Below are positions 1-6,751 of a stretch of DNA of 7,039 bases, one piece after another (within the stretch, counting starts at the first letter, position 1; every line of letters begins with the position of its first letter). This DNA comes from Candidatus Coatesiibacteriota bacterium (GTDB lineage: Bacteria; RBG-13-66-14). The notes beneath the pieces are model-generated. The model was not told the DNA's origin, made no database searches, and saw only the letters and a list, made by a program, of their open reading frames with translations. The position numbers and the translations under genes were made by a program. The DNA lies in contig WJMB01000316.1 of assembly GCA_014728185.1 (NCBI GenBank), positions 1 to 7,039 on the forward strand. Direction: 5' to 3'.

Positions 1-21
1 GCCGGAGGCCGCGTCGAGTTG

Positions 22-38
22 CGCAAGAAACGTGCCAA
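22..38 (-). promoter_or_regulatory. Sigma-54 (-24/-12) promoter, leftward
   Basis: Read on the minus strand, this is TTGGCACGTTTCTTGCG, matching the RpoN consensus TTGGCACG-N4-TTGC at every fixed base. The invariant GG and GC are separated by exactly 10 bases. Taking the C of GC (position 23) as -12, transcription would start near position 11 and run left out of the window, so the target gene is not visible. A 7-bp inverted repeat, CGGAGGC at 3-9 and GCCTCCG at 40-46, brackets the element. The same 17 bases recur at 7020-7036. The consensus is established knowledge; function here is inferred. Confidence 0.6.
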
Positions 39-84
39 CGCCTCCGCGCCTGTCTAGCGGTTGGTGTTCGTGGCCCCGGCCCCC

Positions 85-101
85 CGGCGATGGTCTCGCC
101 G
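85..101. terminator. Small GC hairpin downstream of the DUF2156 gene
   Basis: CGGCGA (85-90) and TCGCCG (96-101) form a perfect 6-bp stem with a 5-base loop. It lies just beyond the stop codon of the minus-strand gene and before the leftward sigma-54 element. No run of T follows on either strand, so intrinsic termination is only a possibility suggested by its position. Confidence 0.25.
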
Positions 102-105
102 CGTC

Positions 106-1005
106 TCAGGCGCGGGCGATATCGAACTTTTCGACGAGTTCGACGGGGCGGTAGCTCTGCTTGGCGCGGCGCAGGCCGGGCAGCCCGAGGTCCTGCTCGC
201 GGTTGACGTACTCGCGGTCGGCCAGGGCGTTGCGGCAGAACAGGCGGTTGATCAGCGGGTAGACGCCGCGCTCTTCGGGGTCGCCCTTCTCGATGTGGAC
301 CACGGCGGTGTTTTCGTTGAGTCGCTCGCCGACGGTGAAGGCTTTGAGGCGGCCGTCGAGGAACAGCACGGCGCCGTTGAGGTCCAGCTCGTCGTAGTGG
401 TTGAGCAGCTCGCGGATGGCTTCCCACTCGTTGACCAGGTCCAGTTCGTCCTTGCAGCGCCGCATCCGGCACCACTCGTCGGAGAGCCGTTTGGCGGGCA
501 TCAGGTGCTCGGGACCCAGGGGCTTGTACTCGGGTTCGACGCGGCGCAGCAGGGCGTTGATGTGATTGCGCTTGGTCTCGTAGGCAGCGCCGTCGAGTTC
601 GGCCAGATCCCGGCGGCGGTAGAGGTAGTCGAAGTGCTCGCGGATCGGGTTGACGGTGAGCTCCGAGTCGGCGAGTTCGGCGGCCAGCCGGGCGTCGGCG
701 CGGTGGATCAGCGGGCGCAGCCCGGCGTTGTCCATCCAGTCCAGCAGGCGTCGGACCACCTCGAGACGCCCTGTTGGACCGACGGGGGGCAGGGCGTGGG
801 CCCGGGTCGGCTCGTCGCCGGGCAGGGCCAGGATCAGCAGGTGCTCATCGAGGAGACTCCAGCGGTAGCGCTGACCACCGCGCCAGATGAACAGGTTGGT
901 GAAGGTCAGCTCCGAGGTGATGGGTGCGTAGGCCCGCAGCCGGGGGTGGAGCTCCCGGCGGTCGCCGATGGTCAGGTGTTTGAAGTCGGGAAAGCGCGGC
1001 GTCAA
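106..1005 (-). CDS. DUF2156 / LPG_synthase_C-family protein (GNAT-like fold)
   Basis: A 299-residue protein whose motifs resemble the stand-alone DUF2156 family (PF09924, COG4866): SELTFTNLFIWR at 31-42, FDYLYRR at 125-131, a KRNHIN segment at 145-150, a GDPEERGVYPLIN block at 241-253 and the C-terminal signature YVNREQDLGLPGLRRAKQ at 266-283. The family is related to the C-terminal catalytic domain of MprF, which moves an aminoacyl group from tRNA to phosphatidylglycerol. Most stand-alone members have no assigned reaction, so no substrate is claimed here. No membrane segment or signal peptide is visible, so it is probably cytoplasmic. The length is usual for the stand-alone form. The start is TTG: an in-frame TAG lies shortly upstream, a GGAG sits 7 bases before the TTG, and the conserved N-terminal motif leaves little room for a later start. 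It is transcribed alone, away from the secreted-protein gene. Confidence 0.85.
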   Translation of the reverse strand: MTPRFPDFKHLTIGDRRELHPRLRAYAPITSELTFTNLFIWRGGQRYRWSLLDEHLLILALPGDEPTRAHALPPVGPTGRLEVVRRLLDWMDNAGLRPLIHRADARLAAELADSELTVNPIREHFDYLYRRRDLAELDGAAYETKRNHINALLRRVEPEYKPLGPEHLMPAKRLSDEWCRMRRCKDELDLVNEWEAIRELLNHYDELDLNGAVLFLDGRLKAFTVGERLNENTAVVHIEKGDPEERGVYPLINRLFCRNALADREYVNREQDLGLPGLRRAKQSYRPVELVEKFDIARA

Positions 1006-1012
1006 GGCTCCA

Positions 1013-1016
1013 CTCC
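1013..1016 (-). promoter_or_regulatory. Ribosome binding site supporting a TTG start
   Basis: On the minus strand GGAG lies 7 bases before the TTG at 1005-1003. No in-frame ATG or GTG exists between the upstream TAG and this TTG, so this site decides the start. A second GGAG at 1011-1008 is too close (2 bases) to serve. Confidence 0.6.
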
Positions 1017-1034
1017 GGATGGTCTATATGTACA

Positions 1035-1063
1035 AGAATACCCGAATCGCCGAAGTATAACAA
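1035..1063 (-). promoter_or_regulatory. Sigma-70-like promoter for the DUF2156 gene
   Basis: Read on the minus strand, TTGTTA (1063-1058) and TATTCT (1040-1035) are separated by 17 bases. Each hexamer matches four of six consensus bases at ideal spacing. Transcription would start near 1028, leaving a leader of roughly 20-25 bases that contains the GGAG site. An alternative TATACT in the same stretch lacks a -35 partner. Confidence 0.4.
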
Positions 1064-1741
1064 GTTTCAGGCGCTGGTCGCCGCGGCGGCCTTGTGCTAT
1101 TATCCAGACCGTGCGCCGAGGGTGAATCAAGAAAGCCTGACGGGGCGGGAGAGAGGTTATGATCGGCGGGTAAGCGACTGCGGCAAGTATGAATCCGGCC
1201 CGGCGCTTCGCCAGAGTATTATCTTTGGAATCGTGTACCTTGTACGGACCGGCGGGTGATCGCATCCAGCAGTTACCAGGCGTGCAGGTCCAGGATATTG
1301 GTGCGCCATATTGTGGGGCGACATGGGCGGAGCTTTCTGGACAATCTACCCTTGCGACATCTTGCATTCCCTTGCCCAGTCAGCTTCCATTGGAGTATCG
1401 GCGCAACAGTGACGACCAGGGGATCATGGCAACTAGCTGGACCAGTTCCTTTTGCTGATGTGAGCCTCGACGAGTGAGATAATCCCGTTGTTCGCTTCGC
1501 TGACGGCGTCAACTCCATCAGGTGCTAAGCTGATACCGGGGCTGACCCAAGCCATAAACTGCTTGATAATTAGGCCTCACCGGCTGAAGCAACCGGATCA
1601 ACCGGCGGAGTAGCCGTCTTTTCGGCTGATTAGGGCATGAAGTCCAGGATAAACCCAGCGCCATGCAACGACTGCCCGGATGCGCCGCGCATTAATCGAG
1701 TTTGCATCATTCGCGCCCTTGTTGCCTGTTGTCGACGCCCC
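1064..1741. other. Long spacer without a recognisable gene
   Basis: About 680 bases with visibly lower GC than the flanking genes. Open frames here are short, overlap on several frames, lack good ribosome binding sites and show no family motif. Small structures include AGCCG(TCTTTT)CGGCT at 1612-1627 and an ATAT-T-GG/CCATAT near-palindrome at 1295-1311. An isolated Shine-Dalgarno-like AGAGAGG precedes a four-codon frame at 1159. No tRNA, riboswitch or known RNA consensus was recognised. Confidence 0.6.
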
Positions 1742-1804
1742 TGCCCTCATCCGGCCCGGACAGGGCACACGATCCCTTCGGGGTTGCATCAACTGATCAA
1801 TCAG
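1742..1804 (+). other. Three consecutive hairpins upstream of the secreted-protein gene
   Basis: First: TGCCCT (1742-1747) pairs with AGGGCA (1762-1767), enclosing TCCG (1750-1753) with CGGA (1757-1760). Second: CCC-TTCG-GGG at 1774-1783, a UUCG-type tetraloop. Third: CTGA-TCAA-TCAG at 1793-1804. They end about 70 bases before the ATG at 1876. They may be a structured 5' leader, but no known riboswitch consensus was recognised and no promoter is clear upstream. Confidence 0.3.
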
Positions 1805-1875
1805 CAGCCTCGCCATTTGCCGTTGATTCGGCCCGTGAGAGAATCCCCCGCGCATTCGCCCCCCCCTCGAAGACG

Positions 1876-3165
1876 ATGATCAAACGACCCCGACAGCTTC
1901 CGGCGATCCTCCTCGTCGTCCTGACGTCCGCCGTCGGGACGGCGGCGCGCAGCTCCATCGACGGCCAGACCTACTCCAACACCGACTACGGCTTCCAGGT
2001 CACCGCGCCGGCGGGCTGGAGCATCGAGCAGAACATCGGCGCCGCCCTGGTGCTCCTGCAGAGCCCCGACGGCGAGGTGGCCTTCCGCGTCTTCATCGAC
2101 CTGATGAGCTCCCTGGACACCCCGGCCGATCATCGGGAAAAGGCCAAGGGGCGCTACGGCATCCGCGGTCGCGAGACCACGGTCCAGGAGCTGATCGAGG
2201 AGTGGGAGGGGCAATCGCCCGAGTATCTGCCCCTGCCCGGCGCCTATCGCGGCGAAGAAGAGCCGGTGGGCGAACTGGATCACGAGGCCCTGCCCCCCGA
2301 GGGCGGGGAGGACGAGGGCGGCGATGGAGCGGAGACCGGGATGGATGACCCGACCGGAGAGGCTGGCGGGGAGCCGATGGAAACCGTCGTCGAAGGGGAT
2401 GCGATGGAGGTCGCTGACGGAAGCTTCGCCGACGCCGACCCCGACGCCGGCGAGGTGATCATCGAGGAGATGACGGTCATGGAGGGCCTGATCGCCTTGC
2501 AGCAGACCACGGGGGTGCCCTACAAGGACGCGGCGGCCCGGGAGCTGGAGAGCGAGCAGGTCGAGGAGCAAACCGAGCAGCTCGACGATCTGGCCGCGGT
2601 GCTGCGCGAACTGGCCGCCTCCGAGCCCCGGCTGACCACCTACGACCACTCGGTGACCGATCCGACCAGCGGCGCGACCACCAACACCCGGCACATCGTC
2701 TGCTACCTGCTGCGCAACACCGTGGGGTACACCATCCAGGCCTCGGTGCCCAAGGAGCGCTTCCGCCACCACCTGCGCGACCTGATCGCCGTCTTCACCT
2801 CGATGCGCATCCCCGCCCTCGAGGGCGGTCGCTACGGACGCGCCGACGCCATCGAGATGGACCCCCAGACCACCGGGGTGATCACCGGGCGCGTGCTGAT
2901 CCGGGGCACGGCGGTGCCCGGCGCCACCGTCGCCCTCTACCGCACCCGGGACGACTACATCAGCCGCGAGCCCTACAAGACCACCACCAGCAACTTCATC
3001 GGCGAGTTCCAGCTCGTCGGCGTGCCGCCGGGGACCTACTTCCTGCTCGAGGCCGACGCCGAGCTGGGCGAGGAGCGCCTGGGCACCTTCCAGCCCCTGC
3101 TGGACGTCAAGGTGCGTCGCGGCTTCGCCAGCTTCGTCAACCTCGAGCTGGAACGGGTGGAGTGA
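1876..3165 (+). CDS. Secreted PsbP/Mog1-like protein with acidic insert and C-terminal regulatory-like beta domain
   Basis: A 429-residue protein of unknown function. Residues 1-24 look like a Sec signal peptide: basic MIKRPR, a hydrophobic stretch PAILLVVLTSAV, then GTAA as a plausible cleavage site with no lipobox cysteine. Residues 35-80 (DYGFQVTAPAGWSIEQN and following) resemble the first half of PsbP/Mog1-like (DUF1795-type) domains, and 270-313, with the YTIQASVPKERF stretch, resemble the second half. Between them lies a low-complexity acidic region at about 125-203, then a charged, Glu-rich possible coiled coil at 219-250. Residues 333-428 resemble a carboxypeptidase-regulatory-like fold: GVITGRVLIRGTAVPGATV, then GEFQLVGVPPGTYFLLEA. 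Such domains are usually structural or binding modules outside the cytoplasm. The start was chosen because the signal peptide begins there; the frame is open further upstream, but that stretch looks noncoding. The ribosome binding site is weak (GAAG). It has no operon partner. Confidence 0.8.
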   Translation: MIKRPRQLPAILLVVLTSAVGTAARSSIDGQTYSNTDYGFQVTAPAGWSIEQNIGAALVLLQSPDGEVAFRVFIDLMSSLDTPADHREKAKGRYGIRGRETTVQELIEEWEGQSPEYLPLPGAYRGEEEPVGELDHEALPPEGGEDEGGDGAETGMDDPTGEAGGEPMETVVEGDAMEVADGSFADADPDAGEVIIEEMTVMEGLIALQQTTGVPYKDAAARELESEQVEEQTEQLDDLAAVLRELAASEPRLTTYDHSVTDPTSGATTNTRHIVCYLLRNTVGYTIQASVPKERFRHHLRDLIAVFTSMRIPALEGGRYGRADAIEMDPQTTGVITGRVLIRGTAVPGATVALYRTRDDYISREPYKTTTSNFIGEFQLVGVPPGTYFLLEADAELGEERLGTFQPLLDVKVRRGFASFVNLELERVE

Positions 3166-3232
3166 GCGGGGACCATATCCACCCGGATCATCCGGAATCA
3201 TCCCGGCCCCACCGTCACCAACTGCCGCCAAG

Positions 3233-3269
3233 GGAAGCTGAACGCGGTCACGAGGAAGCTGCCTGCGGT
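3233..3269. repeat. Imperfect 16-bp direct repeat, 21-bp period
   Basis: GGAAGCTGAACGCGGT at 3233-3248 recurs as GGAAGCTGCCTGCGGT at 3254-3269, 13 of 16 bases identical. It lies about 70 bases after the secreted-protein stop codon. No function can be assigned; it could be a diverged duplication. Confidence 0.4.
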
Positions 3270-3334
3270 TGAGGCCGCTGAACTCGTCAACCGGAGAAAG
3301 CGCCCGGCCGAGGTATACACCTGAGCATCAACAG

Positions 3335-3351
3335 CGGGCCTTCTGGCTTTT
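3335..3351 (+). terminator. Weak terminator-like hairpin after the secreted-protein gene
   Basis: GGGCC-TTCT-GGC followed by TTTT (3348-3351) gives a short stem of three GC pairs, plus possible GU pairs, and a T-run. It is the only hairpin with a T-run within 200 bases after the stop codon at 3165. The stem is short, so support is low. Confidence 0.25.
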
Positions 3352-3426
3352 ATCGTTGTGTTCTTCTTTGGGCGTCATGGAACCCGTTCGGATCAAGCAG
3401 GGCTGATTATGAAGGGTTCACCGAGC

Positions 3427-3842
3427 GGGCAATCACTGTTGTACATCCGACATTGCCCCCGTTGCGAGCATGCGCAGTCTTATTGCATGATAATGATGCA
3501 GTTATGAGTCGAGCGGCAATCGGGTGATCGTTAACTGCAAGCCAATTGGCGGGGTGGGTTATCCTCCGAATACAACCCTCGCGGCCGCCACTTTCTGACT
3601 GCTGATACAGAACAGACGTACCTGCTGCTAAACGTGTAGTATCAGCACAAAACAATCGCAACCCTTTCCAAGAGGGTCCACGGTCCCCTCTGATACATAA
3701 CCTACCGATCCATCAACTCCATGGAACGGTTCCGGTTATCGTCCAGGCCGCCAGTGACGGTCACCGGTTCCGGCAGGATCGATAACCTCTCAAAGCCAGC
3801 GATCGGCGTGAACCCGCAGGGCGGGGGGCGACCCCGCCCTTT
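3427..3842 (+). ncRNA. Candidate structured RNA in the spacer before hisC
   Basis: This stretch holds a series of inverted repeats and no credible gene: GGGCAAT/ATTGCCC (3427-3433, 3452-3458), TGCAGTTA/TAACTGCA (3497-3504, 3532-3539), TGCTGATAC/GTATCAGCA (3600-3608, 3639-3647), a pair of mutually exclusive stems at 3661-3691, and GGTTATCG/CGATAACC (3734-3741, 3780-3787) enclosing GCCG/CGGC and GTGA/TCAC. It ends in a strong hairpin at 3818-3840. The clustering and the terminal hairpin suggest a transcribed RNA reading right, but no promoter is clear and its 5' end is unknown. I looked for RNase P, tmRNA, SRP, T-box and common riboswitch signatures and recognised none. It could instead be a long structured leader of hisC or the 3' region of the upstream gene. 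Confidence 0.3.
3818..3842 (+). terminator. Intrinsic terminator-like hairpin
   Basis: AGGGCGGGG (3818-3826) and CCCCGCCCT (3832-3840) form a perfect 9-bp stem with a 5-base loop, followed by TT then C. The T-run is short, which lowers certainty, but the stem is the strongest in the window. It lies about 650 bases after the secreted-protein stop codon and about 120 bases before the hisC promoter, so it most likely ends a separate or extended rightward transcript. Confidence 0.5.
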
Positions 3843-3960
3843 CTGCGCCCCGGAGGCGGACGGCGACTCGGGGGGCCGCCTGGTGTCATCGGGTTGATTC
3901 ATTATTCGTTGTCTTCGGCTCAACGGCGCCTATTGAGAACGGTACGAGCGTGTCCGGCGA

Positions 3961-3990
3961 TTGCCCCGCCGCCGCCGCCCGTGTTAAAAT
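3961..3990 (+). promoter_or_regulatory. Extended -10 promoter for hisC-purF
   Basis: TAAAAT (3985-3990) matches five of six bases of the -10 consensus and is preceded by TG at 3982-3983, giving an extended -10. TTGCCC (3961-3966) is a weak -35 at 18 bases; the spacer is a run of GCC triplets. Transcription would start near 3997, giving a leader of about 70 bases before the hisC ATG. No leader peptide rich in histidine codons or T-box signature was seen. Confidence 0.5.
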
Positions 3991-4065
3991 CCGACTTCCT
4001 TTTTCCGTCGCCCACCCAAGCCAAACCCGTCGGACGAACGCCGTCGGCCAGCTGCAGGAGTCGCC

Positions 4066-5175
4066 ATGTTCCGGTTCCGCGAGACGGTCAAGCGCATCAA
4101 CCCCTACAAGCCGGGCAAGCCCATCTCCGAGCTCAAGCGCGAGCTGGACATCGAGGGCGAGATCATCAAGCTGGCCTCCAACGAGAACCCGCTGGGTCCC
4201 TCTCCGCGGGCAATGCGCGCAGTGCGGCTTCACGTCGGCGAGATCAACCTCTACCCGGACAACGCCTGCTACCACCTCACCCGGGCCCTGGCCGAGCATC
4301 ACGGCGTCGATCCCGAGATGCTGGTGCTGGACCGCGGCTCGACCGGCGTCATCGAGCTCATCGCCAAGCTGCTGGTCGACCCCGGCGACGAGATGATCTA
4401 CTCGGCGCAGAGCTTCCTGATGTACCCGATCATGGCCTACACCTACGCCGCCGAGGAGCGGGTTATTCCCCTGACCGCGGATTACAAGATCGATCTCGAG
4501 GGGATTCTGGCAGCGATCAGCGAGAAGACCAAGCTGATCTACCTGCCCAACCCCAACAATCCCACCGGGACATACCACGGCAAGGCGGCCCTCGAGGGCT
4601 TCATCGACCGCGTCCCCGACCATGTGGTGCTGGTCCTCGACGAGGCCTACATCACCTACGCCGGCGAGCTGGCCCCGGACTTCGTCAGCGGTCTCGAGAA
4701 GCTCAAGGCGGGCAGACGCAACCTGTTCATCCTGCGCACTTTCTCGAAAGACTACGCCCTGGCCGGGCTGCGCGTGGGCTACGGCATCGGCGATCCCGAA
4801 CTCGTCGCCGGGCTGCACCGGGTGCGCAATCCCTTCAACGTGACCTCGCTGGGCCAGTTGGCGGCGCTGGCCTCCCTCGAGGACACCGACCACATCGCCC
4901 GCTCCGTGGAGAGCAACCGCGCGGGCATGGCTCAGTTGGAGAAGGGCCTGCGCGGCCTGGGCTTCGAGCCCGTTCCCTCGGCGACCAACTTCATCCTCTT
5001 CCCCGCCGGCTCCGACGAGCGCGCCGCCGAGCTCTCCGGCGCACTGCTCAAGCGCGGCGTCATCGTCCGGCCGATGACCGCCTTCGGCCTGGGCGACCAC
5101 ATCCGGGTCACCGTGGGCCTCGAGTGGCAGAACGACGCCTTCCTCGAGCACCTGGCCGCGGTGATGGGGGAGTAG
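4066..5175 (+). CDS. hisC: Histidinol-phosphate aminotransferase
   Basis: A 369-residue fold-type I, PLP-dependent aminotransferase. HisC transfers an amino group from glutamate to imidazole acetol phosphate, giving histidinol phosphate, in cytoplasmic histidine synthesis. Family marks in order: LASNENPLGPSP at 36-47, YPDN at 63-66, NPNNPTG at 162-168, DEAY at 192-195 (Asp192 would contact the PLP pyridine nitrogen), FSKDYALAGLRVGYG at 226-240 with Lys228 as the Schiff-base lysine and Arg236 as a phosphate contact, and IRVTVG at 346-351 with Arg347 for the substrate carboxylate or phosphate. The length is normal and no key residue is missing. AGGAG at 4056-4060 lies 5 bases before the ATG. 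It precedes purF by 38 bases, probably co-transcribed. Related aminotransferases acting on aromatic amino acids share this fold, so substrate range is inferred from overall similarity. Confidence 0.9.
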   Translation: MFRFRETVKRINPYKPGKPISELKRELDIEGEIIKLASNENPLGPSPRAMRAVRLHVGEINLYPDNACYHLTRALAEHHGVDPEMLVLDRGSTGVIELIAKLLVDPGDEMIYSAQSFLMYPIMAYTYAAEERVIPLTADYKIDLEGILAAISEKTKLIYLPNPNNPTGTYHGKAALEGFIDRVPDHVVLVLDEAYITYAGELAPDFVSGLEKLKAGRRNLFILRTFSKDYALAGLRVGYGIGDPELVAGLHRVRNPFNVTSLGQLAALASLEDTDHIARSVESNRAGMAQLEKGLRGLGFEPVPSATNFILFPAGSDERAAELSGALLKRGVIVRPMTAFGLGDHIRVTVGLEWQNDAFLEHLAAVMGE

Positions 5176-5213
5176 CGACCCCACCCGCCCGACTCACACC
5201 GACGGGAGCAGCC

Positions 5214-6740
5214 ATGCGGGCCTTCGGCGACGCCCCCCGCGAGAAATGCGGCGTATTCGGCATCTACGGTCATCCGGAGAGCGCCGTCTTCACCTACCTG
5301 GGCCTCTACGCCCTGCAGCACCGCGGACAGGAATCCGCCGGCATCTGCTCACGGCTGGCCGACGGCTCGATGCGCTTCCACCGCGACATGGGCACCGTGG
5401 CCGAGATCTTCCCCGAGCGTGAGCTGCGCCGCCTCAAGGGCGACGCCGCCGTGGGCCACGTCCGCTACTCCACCACCGGCGCCAGCCGTCTGCTCAACGC
5501 CCAGCCGATCTACGTCGAGTTCGCCAAGGGACACCTCGCCGTGGCCCACAACGGCAATCTGGTCAACGCCGACCAGATCCGCAAGCGCCTCGAGGGCGAG
5601 GGCTCCATCTTCACCTCGACCACGGACTCCGAGGTGATGGTCCACCTGATGGCCCGCAGTCCGGAAAAGGCCCCCGAGGATTTCATCGGCGACGCACTGC
5701 GCCAGACCCACGGCTCCTACTCCCTGGTGGCGCTGACCCCGGACTGCATGGTCGCGGTGCGCGACCCCCGGGGCATCCGTCCGATGTGCCTGGGCAGCCG
5801 GATGTGGACCGACGACGACGGCCGCGAGCACAAGGCCTGGATCGTCTCCAGCGAGTCCTGCGCCTTCGGGGTCATCGACGCCGACTACGAGCGCGAGATC
5901 GAGCCCGGCGAAATGGTGGTCATCGACGACGCTGGTCTACGAAGCGTCTTCCCCTTCCCGCCCCACCGCGAGGCCTTCTGCGTCTTCGAATACGTCTACT
6001 TCGCCCGGCCCGACTCGATCATCCGGGGCAAGATGGTCTACGACGTCCGCAAGGAGCTGGGCCGTCGCCTGGCCGGTCAACTGGCCGATCGCGGAGTGCG
6101 CGGCGACGTCGTCATCAGCGTCCCCGACTCCAGCAACCCCGCCGCCCTGGGCCTGGCCCAGGCCTCCGGCGTCCCCTACGAGCTGGGCCTCATCCGCAGC
6201 CACTACATCGGTCGCACCTTCATCGAACCCAAGCAGCAGATCCGCGACTTCGGCGCCAAGCTCAAGTACAATCCCGTCGGCTCGACCCTCGAGGGCCGCG
6301 AGGTCGTCTGCGTTGACGACTCCATCGTCCGCGGCACCACGGCGCGCAAGATCGTCAAGATGATCAAGCACGCCGGCGCCGCCAAGGTCCATCTCGCCGT
6401 CAGTTGCCCGCCCTGGCGCTACCCCTGTTACTACGGCATCGACGTCTCCAACTACACCGAGCTGATCGCCAACGAGGTACAGAGCGACCTCGAACGCATC
6501 CGCGGCTACATCGGCTGCGACACCCTGACCTACCTCAGCCTCGACAACCTGCTCGAGGCCACCGGTCTGCACCGTCAGAGCTTCTGCCACGCCTGCTTCG
6601 ACGGCTCCTACCGCGTACCCCCCGTGGACTTCGTCGCCGAGGCCCGCAAGCAGCTAGATTTCACCGGACTGCCCGATTTCTCCTCCATCGAGGATGACGA
6701 CGACGGCGATTACGGCGGCTACACCGACGGCGGATCCTGA
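5214..6740 (+). CDS. purF: Amidophosphoribosyltransferase, Bacillus-type
   Basis: A 508-residue glutamine PRPP amidotransferase, the first committed step of purine synthesis (PRPP + glutamine to 5-phosphoribosylamine). The N-terminal Ntn glutaminase domain begins at Cys12 in EKCGVFGIYG, after an 11-residue propeptide as in the Bacillus enzyme. Arg83 (GHVRYSTTG), Asn113-Gly114 (AHNGNL) and Asp138 (TTDSE) match its glutamine-binding and oxyanion residues. The phosphoribosyltransferase domain has the loop YIGRTFIEP at 331-339 and the PRPP motif VVCVDDSIVRGTT at 364-376. Four cysteines fit the [4Fe-4S] ligands: Cys256 (CVFEYVYFARPDS), Cys405 (PCYYGID), Cys458 and Cys461 (FCHACF). The residues before the loop are IRSHY where many enzymes have IKNRY. 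The C-terminus carries an acidic, Gly-rich tail (492-508). GGGAG at 5204-5208 lies 5 bases before the ATG. Confidence 0.95.
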   Translation: MRAFGDAPREKCGVFGIYGHPESAVFTYLGLYALQHRGQESAGICSRLADGSMRFHRDMGTVAEIFPERELRRLKGDAAVGHVRYSTTGASRLLNAQPIYVEFAKGHLAVAHNGNLVNADQIRKRLEGEGSIFTSTTDSEVMVHLMARSPEKAPEDFIGDALRQTHGSYSLVALTPDCMVAVRDPRGIRPMCLGSRMWTDDDGREHKAWIVSSESCAFGVIDADYEREIEPGEMVVIDDAGLRSVFPFPPHREAFCVFEYVYFARPDSIIRGKMVYDVRKELGRRLAGQLADRGVRGDVVISVPDSSNPAALGLAQASGVPYELGLIRSHYIGRTFIEPKQQIRDFGAKLKYNPVGSTLEGREVVCVDDSIVRGTTARKIVKMIKHAGAAKVHLAVSCPPWRYPCYYGIDVSNYTELIANEVQSDLERIRGYIGCDTLTYLSLDNLLEATGLHRQSFCHACFDGSYRVPPVDFVAEARKQLDFTGLPDFSSIEDDDDGDYGGYTDGGS

Positions 6741-6751
6741 CCCCCAGCCTT

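Noticed and set aside
1..57. Rightward open frame ending at a TAG at 55-57, as if the tail of an upstream gene.
   Set aside because: Only 18 codons are visible and no family can be recognised. The same bases hold a complete leftward sigma-54 element, whose sequence recurs in intergenic DNA at the right end. It cannot be excluded.
61..1125. Long rightward open frame opposite the DUF2156 gene.
   Set aside because: Its composition (Val, Gly, Ala, Gln-rich) is that of an antisense shadow of a high-GC gene, and the minus-strand frame carries clear family motifs.
1189..1518. Several overlapping small open frames on both strands in the first spacer.
   Set aside because: No ribosome binding sites, no motifs, and mutually overlapping frames of similar quality.
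1702..1875. 58-residue N-terminal extension of the secreted protein.
   Set aside because: It would bury the signal peptide, looks noncoding and carries hairpins; the ATG at 1876 starts a proper signal sequence.
1801..3231. 476-codon leftward open frame opposite the secreted-protein gene.
   Set aside because: Repetitive Gly/Val/Ala/His composition with no motif, while the plus frame has a signal peptide and recognisable domains.
3407..3661. 84-codon leftward open frame in the second spacer.
   Set aside because: No recognisable motif or ribosome binding site was identified, and it overlaps the series of inverted repeats.
3166..3842. Possible RNase P RNA, tmRNA, SRP RNA, T-box or known riboswitch in the second spacer.
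   Set aside because: Their conserved core sequences were looked for by eye and not found; resemblances such as GAAGCTGA near 3235 are too short.
3886..5184. 432-codon leftward open frame opposite hisC.
   Set aside because: Antisense shadow; hisC is unambiguous on the plus strand.
3894..5213. The purF frame stays open far upstream through hisC, suggesting a giant fusion.
   Set aside because: The upstream part is an out-of-frame, Arg/Pro-rich reading of hisC. The PurF ATG at 5214 has its own ribosome binding site and the expected 11-residue propeptide.
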